Notes under the pieces: model-generated | The model's input: only the letters and a program-made list of their open reading frames with translations | Told to the model about the DNA's origin: nothing | Databases searched by the model: none | Program-made: the position numbers and the translations under genes | From: Pseudoxanthomonas composti | GTDB lineage: Bacteria; Pseudomonadota; Gammaproteobacteria; Xanthomonadales; Xanthomonadaceae | NCBI RefSeq assembly: GCF_004122095.1 | Contig: NZ_SAWZ01000005.1 | Span: 310,001 to 374,000 of the forward strand | DNA: 64,000 nucleotides | Direction: 5' to 3' | In this document: positions 47,576-56,152 of the stretch, piece after piece | How the letters are laid out: the number at the start of each line of letters is the position of its first letter | How positions within the stretch are numbered: position 1 is the stretch's first letter

Positions 47576-49477
47576 TCAACTCCCCGCATCCGGCCCACGC
47601 GACAACGCCCGGCGCACTTCTTCCAGCGCATTGGGATCGTCCAGCGTGGACAGGTCGCCGGGGTCGCCGCCCTGGGCCAGGGCCTGGATGGAACGGCGCA
47701 GCAGCTTGCCCGAGCGCGTCTTGGGCAAGGCGTTGACGATGTAGACCCGCGCCGGGCGCGCCACCGCGCCCAGGTGGTCGACCACGATCTTGCGCATGCC
47801 ATCGGCCGCGGCGCTGCGCGCCTGGGTTTCCTCCGTGACCTGGCGCAGGGTGGCGAACACCACCGGCACCTGCCCCTTGACCTCGTCGGCCACGCCGATC
47901 ACCGCCGCTTCGGCCACGGCGCCGTAGCCGGAAACCGACTCCTCGATCTCGCGCGTGCCCAGGCGATGGCCGGCGACATTGATGACATCGTCGGTGCGCC
48001 CCAGGATGAAGGTGTATCCATCCTCGTCGCGGATCGCCCAGTCCAGCGAGCTGTACAGCAGCTCCTTGAAATGGCTGAAGTAGCTGTCGACGAAACGCTG
48101 GTCGTCGCGCCAGATGGTGCTCATGCAGCCCGGCGGCAGCGGCGGCTCGATCACCAGCACGCCCTTCTGGTTCGGCCCGACGGTCTGGCCCGTTGCCTCG
48201 TCGATGACCTTCATCCTGTAGCCGAGATTCGCAAAGCCCGGCGAGCCGAACCGCACCGGCTTCATGTCCAGCCCAGGCAACAGGCACAGCGCCGGCCAAC
48301 CGGTCTCGGTCTGCCAATAGTTGTCGATCACTGGCTTGTGCAGCGCGTCGTTGATCCAGTGCGCGGTCGGCTCGTCCAGCGGCTCGCCGGCCAGGAACAG
48401 GTACTTCAACTCGGACAGGTCGTGGCGCTTGATGAAATCCACGTCGTGCTTCTTCAGCACGCGGATCGCCGTGGGCGAGGAGAACATCGTGCGCACGCCG
48501 TACTGCTCGCACAGCGCCCACCAGATGCCCGCGTCGGGCGTCAGCGGCAGGCCTTCGTACAGCAGCGAGGTGCAGCCCCCGATCAGCGGGCCGTAGACGT
48601 TGTAGGAGTGCCCCACCGCCCAACCCACGTCGGAGGTGGAGAACATCACCTGCCCGGGCGCGCAATCGAAGATGGTGCGCATCGATTGCGCCATCGCCAC
48701 CGCGTAGCCGCCGACATCGCGCTGCACACCCTTGGGCTTGCCGGTGGTGCCGGAGGTGTAGAGCAGATAGCTGGGCTCGTTGGATTCCAGCCACTCCACC
48801 GGCACCTGCGCATCGCCGACTTCCGCGCGCAGCGTGGCGTAGTCCTCATCGCGCCCGGCGACCTTGGGCTCGGCCGCGTCCAGCCCGCGCGAGACGATCA
48901 GCACCCTGGGCGGTGCGTACTCGGCCTCGGCGCAGGCCGCATCGATCATCGGCTTGTACGGGATCACCTTGCCGCCGCGGCTGCCGGCATCGGCGGCGAT
49001 CAGCAGCTTGGGCTGGGCGTCGTCGATCCGCAGCGCCAGGTTGTGCGCGGCGAACCCGCCGAACACCACCGAATGCACCGCGCCGATGCGCGCGCAGGCC
49101 AGCATGGCGAACACCGCCTCGGCCATGTTCGGCATGTAGATGACCACGCGGTCGCCGCGCTGCACGTCCAGGCGCTTGAGCACCGCGGCGAAGGCGTTGA
49201 CCTCGGCATGCAGCTGCGCATAGGTCACCTCGCGGGTGACGTTGGTCTCGGTGGAGATCGCCACCAACGCCAGCTGGTCGGCACGCTCGGCCAGGTGCCG
49301 GTCAACCGCGTTGTAGCAAAGGTTGGTGAGGCCGCCGACGAACCAGCGCCGGAACGGCGGCTTGTCGTATTCCAGGATCTGCTGCGGCGGCCTGTGCCAG
49401 TGGATGGCCTTGGCCTCCTCGGCCCAGAACGCCTCCGGCTCCTCCACCGACCTGCGATGGATCTCTTCATAGCCCAT
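47576..49477 (-). CDS. prpE: Propionyl-CoA synthetase
   Basis: A 633-residue AMP-forming acyl-CoA synthetase. ATP-binding signature: LLYTSGTTGKPKGVQRDVGGYAVAM, which in this exact form marks propionate-CoA ligases. Also seen are YWQTETGWPA, GYTFILGRTDDVINVAGHRLGTREIEE and LPKTRSGKLLRR with the acetylatable lysine. The N-terminus (MGYEEIHRRSVEEPEAFWAEEA) matches PrpE more than acetate synthetase. The ATG at 49477 was preferred over an earlier frame start. It converges with the regulator through a heptamer palindrome. Confidence 0.95.
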   Translation of the reverse strand: MGYEEIHRRSVEEPEAFWAEEAKAIHWHRPPQQILEYDKPPFRRWFVGGLTNLCYNAVDRHLAERADQLALVAISTETNVTREVTYAQLHAEVNAFAAVLKRLDVQRGDRVVIYMPNMAEAVFAMLACARIGAVHSVVFGGFAAHNLALRIDDAQPKLLIAADAGSRGGKVIPYKPMIDAACAEAEYAPPRVLIVSRGLDAAEPKVAGRDEDYATLRAEVGDAQVPVEWLESNEPSYLLYTSGTTGKPKGVQRDVGGYAVAMAQSMRTIFDCAPGQVMFSTSDVGWAVGHSYNVYGPLIGGCTSLLYEGLPLTPDAGIWWALCEQYGVRTMFSSPTAIRVLKKHDVDFIKRHDLSELKYLFLAGEPLDEPTAHWINDALHKPVIDNYWQTETGWPALCLLPGLDMKPVRFGSPGFANLGYRMKVIDEATGQTVGPNQKGVLVIEPPLPPGCMSTIWRDDQRFVDSYFSHFKELLYSSLDWAIRDEDGYTFILGRTDDVINVAGHRLGTREIEESVSGYGAVAEAAVIGVADEVKGQVPVVFATLRQVTEETQARSAAADGMRKIVVDHLGAVARPARVYIVNALPKTRSGKLLRRSIQALAQGGDPGDLSTLDDPNALEEVRRALSRGPDAGS

Positions 49478-49588
49478 GACCGCCCTCCCAGACGCCAAGA
49501 TGGGCTGAGCATAGGCCCGCGCGCAGGCTCCAACCTTCCGACCATGGTCGAACCAGTGGAGGTTCCCGTTACGACGACAGCGCCGCGA

Positions 49589-49726
49589 TTACTTGTGACC
49601 GCCGCCTGAGGACCAGCCCGAGTGACCCGAGGCACTTCCGCCCCAGGTACGATCGCTGCGCTTGGCCGCGGTGGCGACGATCAGGATCACCACGATCGCG
49701 TAGAGCACGTATAGCCATTTCCCCAC
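49589..49726 (-). CDS. Tiny membrane protein, last gene of envelope cluster
   Basis: A 45-residue protein starting at a GTG (49726). One transmembrane helix (WLYVLYAIVVILIVATAA) is followed by a short polar, Gly/Ser/His-rich tail (WGGSASGHSGWSSGGGHK). It starts three bases after the stop of the DUF4178 gene, with a strong AAGGAG ribosome site inside the end of that gene, which supports real translation. Too short and divergent to identify; the location makes a role with the SPFH and DUF350 membrane proteins likely. Confidence 0.72.
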   Translation of the reverse strand: MGKWLYVLYAIVVILIVATAAKRSDRTWGGSASGHSGWSSGGGHK

Positions 49727-49729
49727 TGC

Positions 49730-51187
49730 TCACTCCTTCATCAGGTACTGCACGGCGACGGGTGCCCAAAGGAACAACAGACCGATCATGATCGTCATCA
49801 GGTCCACATCTTCAGCGAAAGCTACCAGCGCTACGCTCGCTAGCAATGCCAACTCGATTAGGTATTTCTCCTTCTCGGCATTGACGGGAGTAGCTGCAAG
49901 CTTCCTCACCAGGTCCGGCCGATTGAACGCCTTGGCGATGGCAGCATCCGGCATCGGAACGCTCATGGACCAGGTCATCTCGTGATCGCTGACCTCGCAA
50001 GACAACACCCGCGCGCCATGCGAAAAATCCGTCACAAGAGTGATATCGCCCTTGGCCACTTGCCAGTTGAACGCCCCGCTCACGGCCGTAACCCGCGCGC
50101 GATAGCTGTACTGCTGGTGCCACGCCTGCCCCTCCAGACGCGCACTGCCACCAGGCGAATGCAAAGGCCACACATCGCAGACCAGCGTGCGTAGCCACCC
50201 CTGCTGCGACTCGATCAACCACAGGTAGCCACGTCCGGCGTTGAACAGCAGGTACTCGGACCAGATGGGCTCGGACGCATCGTCCGGCACATCGAACCGA
50301 AGCAAGCCGATGACCGTGTATTCGGCGTCGAAGAACCTTCCCTTGCTTCCCAGGGGAAGCTTTGGCCGCAGCATCTGCTGCCGATGGTGCGCCTGCACCA
50401 CCACTGCCTGCGTGTCGCTGAAATCGACCTGCGAGGAGCACGCGGCACAGGTGGCCATCGTGGTCAGCCCCGCCACGATGACGATGGGCGCGCCGCAGTT
50501 CGGACATTCGACGGGCTTGACCTGCCCTCGGTAGCGCCCTGCCGCCTCGAGGATCTCCGCCTCGCTGCGCAGGCTGCCAGGCTGCAGCACATCCAGGGAA
50601 ACCGACTTGCCGAGATAGAAGGTCGGGCGCACGCCGTCGGAGTAGTCCAGCGTCAGGAACGCCAGGCCATGGCGATAGTCCGCCACCCGCGCCTGCCAGC
50701 CGTCTGCGACAACGAAAGGAAGTTCGCCTTCGCCACCAACGCAGCGGCAGTCGCGGATATCCGCGGCCACGAACGGCGTCTTCTCGAACGTGAACGGCAA
50801 CCCGGGCCTGAGGTTCTCGAAAAGCGGACGATCCACCGACGGATGCGGATCGTCCACGCGCAAGGTCAGCGCGTACTGCCCCGAGGCGTCGGACAACCAG
50901 CCGTCGCGGCCGTCGCCGAACCACACGTACCACTCGTTCCAGTACCCGGCCTCATAGCGCATCTGCAGGCGGCCAACGACCGTGAAGTGTCGGCCTTCGT
51001 AGTCACCCACGCTGCCCAGCCGGATGGGCGAACAATCCTCCAGCACCTGCGAGAGCTGCCCGAGCAACCGCACGCTTTCTGCATCCTTGAGCAGGGTGCT
51101 GTGGCATGCGTTGCACACCACCATGACCGAGGCGGTGGACTGGAAGACGGCCTGCGCCCCGCACTGGGGACAAAGCACCTGGTGCAT
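49730..51187 (-). CDS. DUF4178 protein with two zinc ribbons
   Basis: A 485-residue protein built from a repeated unit. Each half has a zinc ribbon (CPQCGAQ with VCNACHS; CPNCGAP with TCAACSS) followed by a beta-rich DUF4178 domain (IRLGSVGDYEGRHFTVVGRLQM and LPLGSKGRFFDAEYTVIGLLRF). The C-terminal end has two hydrophobic helices (IELALLASVALVAFAE and TIMIGLLFLWAPVAVQYL). DUF4178 proteins have no known reaction but are recurrently linked with SPFH and DUF350 genes. It begins 10 bases after the SPFH gene ends. Confidence 0.87.
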   Translation of the reverse strand: MHQVLCPQCGAQAVFQSTASVMVVCNACHSTLLKDAESVRLLGQLSQVLEDCSPIRLGSVGDYEGRHFTVVGRLQMRYEAGYWNEWYVWFGDGRDGWLSDASGQYALTLRVDDPHPSVDRPLFENLRPGLPFTFEKTPFVAADIRDCRCVGGEGELPFVVADGWQARVADYRHGLAFLTLDYSDGVRPTFYLGKSVSLDVLQPGSLRSEAEILEAAGRYRGQVKPVECPNCGAPIVIVAGLTTMATCAACSSQVDFSDTQAVVVQAHHRQQMLRPKLPLGSKGRFFDAEYTVIGLLRFDVPDDASEPIWSEYLLFNAGRGYLWLIESQQGWLRTLVCDVWPLHSPGGSARLEGQAWHQQYSYRARVTAVSGAFNWQVAKGDITLVTDFSHGARVLSCEVSDHEMTWSMSVPMPDAAIAKAFNRPDLVRKLAATPVNAEKEKYLIELALLASVALVAFAEDVDLMTIMIGLLFLWAPVAVQYLMKE

Positions 51188-51197
51188 GGCGGTCGCT

Positions 51198-52202
51198 TCA
51201 GGAGGTCAGCTTGCGCAGCACGTCGGCCTTGGCTGTTTCGTAATCCTGTTGGGTGATGAGCCCCTGTTCGAGCAGGCCCTTGAGCTGCTGCAGCCTGGCT
51301 GCGAAGTCGCCCCCGGGACCGGGTGCGGTCGTGACCGGCGCCTGCCCGCTGCCCAAGGCCTGAGTCATCGCCTGCCCGAGCGCCGCTCCCGCGGCGATCC
51401 CCGCCCCGATGCCGGCGATGCCGCCCTCGTTCTGGGCCGCCAGCGGAATGGACGTGGCCGCCTGGTAGCGAGTGAAGCGGTCCATATCGCCTGCCATGCC
51501 GACCGCAATGCGGGTATCGAGGGCCTTTTGCAGTTCCTCGGGCAAGGACACGCTTTCCACGGCAAAGCTATCCAGCCGTACCCCGTACCGCGCGAACACT
51601 GGCGTGAGCTGCTCCAGCATGCGCTCGGCCAACAATGCCTGGTTGGCCGCCAGGTCAAGGAAAGGAACGCCGGACTTGCCCAGCGCATCGGCCATGCCCG
51701 CCACCACCAGGTTGCGCAGTTGGGCCTCCAGATCGTTGACGGTATACACCGCCCGCGTGCCGGCAATTTCCTTGTAGAACTGCTGCACGTCCACCACGTG
51801 ATAGCTGTAAACACCATGCGCGCGCAGGCGCACCATGCCGAACTCGCTGTCGCGCACGGTCACCGGCTGCGCGGTTCCCCAGCGCCGTCCCAGCTGCAGG
51901 CGGGTGGAGAAGAAAATGACATCGGACTTGAACGGCGATTCGAAGCCCTTGTCCCAGTGTTGCAGCGCGGTCAGAAGCGGCAACGTGCGGGTGGACAGCT
52001 TGTACATGCCCGGGCCGAAGACATCGGCCACCTTGCCTTCGTTGACGAAGATCGCTGCTTGGGAATCGCGTACGGTCAGGCTTCCGCCGTACTGGATCTC
52101 CATATCCTCCATCGGGAAGCGCCAGGCCAGCACGCCGTCGCCTTCTTCGGTCCACTGCAGGATATCGACCAGCTGCTTGCGCAGGAACGAGCCCAGACCC
52201 AT
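51198..52202 (-). CDS. SPFH-domain (band 7-like) protein with C-terminal SHOCT
   Basis: A 334-residue protein related to the YdjI/virion-core SPFH group. The first part (LVDILQWTEEGDGVLAWRFPMEDMEIQYG, then VFGPGMYKLSTRTLPLLTAL) and the segment AQLRNLVVAGMADALGKSG correspond to the SPFH core. A Gly/Ala-rich segment (GGIAGIGAGIAAGAALGQAM) follows, and the end (RLQQLKGLLEQGLITQQDYETAK) is a SHOCT motif for oligomerisation or membrane association. Such proteins scaffold membrane microdomains. Start at 52202 was chosen because the longer frame runs into the DUF350 gene. Confidence 0.87.
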   Translation of the reverse strand: MGLGSFLRKQLVDILQWTEEGDGVLAWRFPMEDMEIQYGGSLTVRDSQAAIFVNEGKVADVFGPGMYKLSTRTLPLLTALQHWDKGFESPFKSDVIFFSTRLQLGRRWGTAQPVTVRDSEFGMVRLRAHGVYSYHVVDVQQFYKEIAGTRAVYTVNDLEAQLRNLVVAGMADALGKSGVPFLDLAANQALLAERMLEQLTPVFARYGVRLDSFAVESVSLPEELQKALDTRIAVGMAGDMDRFTRYQAATSIPLAAQNEGGIAGIGAGIAAGAALGQAMTQALGSGQAPVTTAPGPGGDFAARLQQLKGLLEQGLITQQDYETAKADVLRKLTS

Positions 52203-52225
52203 CGCGAGATTCCTTTTTCGACTGT

Positions 52226-52633
52226 TTAGGTGAGGCAGGCGGCATTGACGATGCCGACCGCCAGGGAGGTGAAGCCCATCGTGCCGCCCATGGCGGCGTT
52301 GCCTTCGTGGATGGCCTTGTTGATGCCGGGCAGTCCCCTTGCCATGACCGCATACGCCATCAGCTGGATCACCATCGCCACCACGGCCCAGACCAGGAAC
52401 ATCAGCCAACCCGCATGCAGGGCGATGCTGGTGGCGAGCGTGCAGCTGAAACCCAAGGTGGCGCCGCCGAGTGACAGGGCAGCGGCCACATTGCCCTCAT
52501 GGATCAACTGCCACTCATCGAAATGCGTCACCCGCGTGTATACCGCCACGAACCCCCAGAGCAGGACCAGGGCCGAGGCGAGGTAGGCGAGATAAACCAC
52601 CGCAGGAGACAGGGCCACGTGCTTGAAATCCAT
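52226..52633 (-). CDS. DUF350 membrane protein
   Basis: A 135-residue protein with four membrane helices in two similar halves, the DUF350 signature (IHEGNVAAALSLGGATLGFSCTLA and IHEGNAAMGGTMGFTSLAVGIV). The duplicated E-G-N motif is characteristic. Related proteins such as E. coli YjfL have no proven function. It is the first gene of the minus-strand half of the cluster, divergent from the spermidine-synthase-like gene by 107 bases. Confidence 0.9.
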   Translation of the reverse strand: MDFKHVALSPAVVYLAYLASALVLLWGFVAVYTRVTHFDEWQLIHEGNVAAALSLGGATLGFSCTLATSIALHAGWLMFLVWAVVAMVIQLMAYAVMARGLPGINKAIHEGNAAMGGTMGFTSLAVGIVNAACLT

Positions 52634-52740
52634 TCCGACAGGCGTGAGCGCAGTATACCGAGCGCTTGGGACAAAGACAGGCCGATATACTGGAGCGGCC
52701 CAGGTTCCGGGCGCCCTGCTGACTGACGGACAGACGACAG

Positions 52741-54252
52741 ATGCGCGATCGCGCCCTCATCCTTTCGGTGCTGATCGTCGCCTCATGCGGCCTCGGCTAC
52801 GAGCTGATCACCAGCGCGCTTGCCAGCTACCTGTTGGGCGACTCGATCCTCCAGTTCTCTTCGGTCATCGGCTGCTACCTGTTCGCCATGGGGATTGGCT
52901 CCTGGCTTTCGCGTTATGTCGAGGACGAGGACGTCCTGGACCGTTTCATCGATATCGAGATGCTGATCGGACTCGTCGGCGGAGTTTCGGCGGCCGTGCT
53001 TTTCCTCGTATTCGCCTGGCTGTCCGCGCCGTTCCGGGCCGCCCTTTACATCACCGTCTTCGTGCTGGGCATGATGGTCGGCATGGAAATCCCGCTGGTG
53101 ATGCGCATCTTCAACCAGCGCCGCAGCGAGTTCCGCGAACTGGTCAGCCGCGTGCTCACCTTCGATTATCTCGGCGCTCTGGTGGTTTCTCTAGTGTTCC
53201 CGATCCTGCTGGCGCCACGCCTGGGCCTGCTGCGCACCGCATTTCTGTTCGGCATCCTCAACACGGGCGTGGCCCTGTGGACCATTTTGGCCTTTCGCGG
53301 GGAGATCCGTCGGGCGCGGTATCGCGGCCTCCGCGGCGTGCTGGTGATCGGATTGCTCGCGCTTGGCCTTGGCTACGCCGGCCGCATGACGACCTGGGCC
53401 GAGAACGGCATCTATGGCGACCGGGTGATCCACGCCGAGACCACGCCCTTTCAGCGCCTGGTGGTAACCCGCTGGAAGGACGACATGCGCCTGTACATCA
53501 ACGGCAACCTGCAGTTTTCCACGCGCGACGAGCATCGTTACCACGAAGCGCTGGTGCACCCTGGCCTGCAGGCGTTGCCCGGCGCGCGACGGGTGCTGAT
53601 CCTCGGGGGCGGCGACGGCCTGGCCGCGCGTGAAGTCCTGAAGTCCGCCACGGTCCAGCAGGTGACGCTGGTGGACCTGGATCCGGCGATGACGCGCCTT
53701 TTCTCGACCTCGGCCCCCTTGCGCGCGCTCAACAGGGATGCGCTGCACGACCGGCGGATCACTGTGGTCAATGAGGATGCCGGCCGCTGGCTGGAGGAAA
53801 GCCGGGACATGTTCGATTTCATCATCGTGGACTTTCCGGACCCGTCCAATTTCGGACTCGGCCGCCTGTATTCCACGCCGGTGTTCCGCCTGATCGGCCA
53901 TCACCTCGCCGAGCGCGGCTACCTGGTAGTGCAGTCCACCTCGCCGTATTTCGCCCCACGGTCCTACTGGAGCATCGATGCGACCCTGCGCGAAGCCGGG
54001 CTGCATACCTGGCCGTATCACTGCGACGTTCCCTCCTTCGGCGATTGGGGTTTCATCCTGGCCGGCAAGCGCAGCGATTATCAGCCACCGCGCAGGCTAA
54101 GCGTTCCCACCCGCTATCTCGACCCCGAAGCCCTGGCGGCGCTGTTCCGCTTTCCTGCCGACATGCCACGCTTGGACATGCCGCCCAATCGCCTCAACGA
54201 GCAGTCACTGGTGCGCTACTTCGACGAGGACTGGCGCAGGGTCGTTCGCTGA
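52741..54252 (+). CDS. Membrane-fused spermidine synthase-like aminopropyltransferase
   Basis: A 503-residue protein. The first 210 residues form about seven membrane helices (LGYELITSALASYLLG, VFVLGMMVGMEIPLVMR). The rest is a spermidine-synthase fold: MRLYINGNLQFSTRDEHRYHEALVHP, the nucleotide-binding VLILGGGDGLAAREVLK, VDLDPAM and VDFPDPSNFGLGRLYS carrying the catalytic Asp. It is a member of the membrane-spanning polyamine aminopropyltransferases. The substrate could be putrescine or another amine. It is translationally coupled to the downstream FAD oxidoreductase (TGATG). Confidence 0.9.
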   Translation: MRDRALILSVLIVASCGLGYELITSALASYLLGDSILQFSSVIGCYLFAMGIGSWLSRYVEDEDVLDRFIDIEMLIGLVGGVSAAVLFLVFAWLSAPFRAALYITVFVLGMMVGMEIPLVMRIFNQRRSEFRELVSRVLTFDYLGALVVSLVFPILLAPRLGLLRTAFLFGILNTGVALWTILAFRGEIRRARYRGLRGVLVIGLLALGLGYAGRMTTWAENGIYGDRVIHAETTPFQRLVVTRWKDDMRLYINGNLQFSTRDEHRYHEALVHPGLQALPGARRVLILGGGDGLAAREVLKSATVQQVTLVDLDPAMTRLFSTSAPLRALNRDALHDRRITVVNEDAGRWLEESRDMFDFIIVDFPDPSNFGLGRLYSTPVFRLIGHHLAERGYLVVQSTSPYFAPRSYWSIDATLREAGLHTWPYHCDVPSFGDWGFILAGKRSDYQPPRRLSVPTRYLDPEALAALFRFPADMPRLDMPPNRLNEQSLVRYFDEDWRRVVR

Positions 54253-55910
54253 TGCGACGTCGCACGTTTCTGCTTGGCGCGGGGCAGGGTTGTCTCTTGG
54301 GCGCTGCGGCCGGTACCGCCTACCATCGGCAGCGTATCGTCGAGCCCACGCCAGTGGTGTCGGTGCCGGGCATGCGCGAAGGCCATCAGTTGCGCGATCT
54401 GGTCCGCTTGCCGCCATCGGGCACCCGGGAGCTGGCAGGCATCGTCATCCTCGGGTCCGGCGTGGCGGGTCTGACCTGCGCCTGGAAACTGGCGCAGGCG
54501 GGCCGGCACGATTTCATCGTCCTGGCCGGTCCTGAGCCGGACGGCAACGCCGCGGGGGCCGATCTTGCAAGCTCAGGCGCCGCGCACGCCGACGACCTGC
54601 GTTGCCCCACCGGTGCCCACTACTTGCCGCTGCCCTCGACCGAGTCGCAGCATGTGCGTGAGCTGCTGGCCGACCTCGAACTCTTGGACGACCCCAACGC
54701 CGAACGCCCCGCGTTCGACGAGCGCGCCCTGGGTCACGCGCCACATGAGCGCCTGCTGCGCGAAGGAAAGTGGCTGGACGGCCTGCTCCCCGACATGAGC
54801 ACCGCCAGCCGGCAATCGACCCAGCAGCAGCGCTTTTTCGCCGTGGTCGAGCGCTTGCGGGAGCAGCGCGGCAGCGACGGTCGCCGGGTGTTCGCCATCC
54901 CAGCGCATCTGAGCTCACAGGACCCGCAATGGCGTGCCCTGGACCGGCAAACGTTCGCGCAATGGCTCAAAGCCGAGCGATACGACGCGCCGGCGCTGCG
55001 CTGGTACCTGGACTACTGCTGCCGTGACGATTACGGCGCGGGAAGCGAGCAGGTCTCCGCCTGGGCCGGGCTGCATTACTTCGCGGCCCGCAATGGCCAT
55101 GCCTCAAATGCCCAGGGCGACGCGGTGCTGACCTGGCCCGGCGGCCTGTCCGAGCTGACCAGGCGGATGCGCGAGCGCATCACCGCGCGGCTAGGCCACG
55201 CACGTTGGTTGAGGCCGGGCTTTGCCGTTCGCATTGCCGACACCGCCACGCATGTCGACGTGCTCTGCGCCGAAGGCGGGGCTGCTGGGTTCCCATCGCA
55301 GATCACCTCGATTCGCGCCGAGCGCGTGGTGAGCGCGGTGCCACTGCACGTCCTGCGACATCTCTGGCCTGGACTGCAGTCCAGCGGCTATCGACATGAC
55401 CAGCACGGCAGCCCGCACGCGGCCTGGCTGGTATCCAACTTCCTGATGGAAGGCCTGCCGACGGAGGCGCCGGGGCAGCCGCTGGCCTGGGACAACGTCG
55501 TGGAATACGGCCAGGGGCTCGGATACGTCGTCTCGACCCATCAGCTCCTGCGCGTGGCGCCGCCGCGTCATACCGTGCTCACCGCTTACCGTGCTTTGGA
55601 TCAACAGTCGCCGCAAGCCGCACGTCATTGGCTGCTGCAGGCCGGGCCGGACCAGCTCCGCGCGCATGCGGCCAGCGACCTGCTTGCTGCCTACGGCCAG
55701 TCACTCTGGCGCCACGTCCGCCGGCTGGAGATCACGGTGCGCGGGCACGCCATGGCCGTCCCGACGCCGGGCTTCCTCGACAATCCCGGACTGGCCGCCC
55801 TGCGCGAACTGGAAGGGCGCGTCTTGGTCGCCCACTCGGACCTGTCCGGCTATTCCATCTTCGAGGAAGCCGCCTGGTGGGGCGTGCACGCGGCGACGTC
55901 GCTGCTGTGA
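54252..55910 (+). CDS. Tat-signal FAD-dependent amine oxidase-like oxidoreductase
   Basis: A 552-residue flavoprotein. MRRRTFLLGAGQG has the twin-arginine pattern, so it is likely exported folded with its cofactor. The FAD motif is GIVILGSGVAGLTCAWKLAQAG, and the C-terminal motif GRVLVAHSDLSGYSIFEEAAWWG resembles the flavin-contacting segment of the amine oxidase family. Polyamines made by the coupled upstream synthase would be logical substrates. The substrate-binding middle region is not recognisable. The gene overlaps its partner by one base. Confidence 0.85.
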   Translation: MRRRTFLLGAGQGCLLGAAAGTAYHRQRIVEPTPVVSVPGMREGHQLRDLVRLPPSGTRELAGIVILGSGVAGLTCAWKLAQAGRHDFIVLAGPEPDGNAAGADLASSGAAHADDLRCPTGAHYLPLPSTESQHVRELLADLELLDDPNAERPAFDERALGHAPHERLLREGKWLDGLLPDMSTASRQSTQQQRFFAVVERLREQRGSDGRRVFAIPAHLSSQDPQWRALDRQTFAQWLKAERYDAPALRWYLDYCCRDDYGAGSEQVSAWAGLHYFAARNGHASNAQGDAVLTWPGGLSELTRRMRERITARLGHARWLRPGFAVRIADTATHVDVLCAEGGAAGFPSQITSIRAERVVSAVPLHVLRHLWPGLQSSGYRHDQHGSPHAAWLVSNFLMEGLPTEAPGQPLAWDNVVEYGQGLGYVVSTHQLLRVAPPRHTVLTAYRALDQQSPQAARHWLLQAGPDQLRAHAASDLLAAYGQSLWRHVRRLEITVRGHAMAVPTPGFLDNPGLAALRELEGRVLVAHSDLSGYSIFEEAAWWGVHAATSLL

Positions 55911-56082
55911 GGCAATGTCCTTGGCGGTCCTCCATGGGCCTGCACCCCTGCACGCCCACGCCTTCCATGCCGGCCGCTGCCTGCCGGAGTGCCTCGAGGA
56001 CCTGCACGGACATCAGCGACGGCCGCCCCAACAACATCGGCAACCGATTGCGCGTCCTCCAAGGCATGCCGTGAAGCCAAAA

Positions 56083-56117
56083 GAAAACGCCGGATCTTTC
56101 GACCCGGCGTTCTCTTT
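56083..56117. terminator. Bidirectional terminator between FAD oxidase and mdh
   Basis: Stem AACGCCGG/CCGGCGTT, extended by AGAA/TTCT, with a T-rich loop, flanked by A-rich and T-rich sides (AAAAGAAAA and TTCTCTTTA). Read on the minus strand it ends the mdh transcript, 36 bases after its stop. Confidence 0.85.
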
Positions 56118-56152
56118 ACATTAGCCAGCGCAGGACGCGCCGGTGCGTGGCT

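Noticed and set aside
55911-56082. Short open frames after the FAD oxidase gene
   Set aside because: No ribosome site or domain; the interval ends in a terminator and is probably untranslated.
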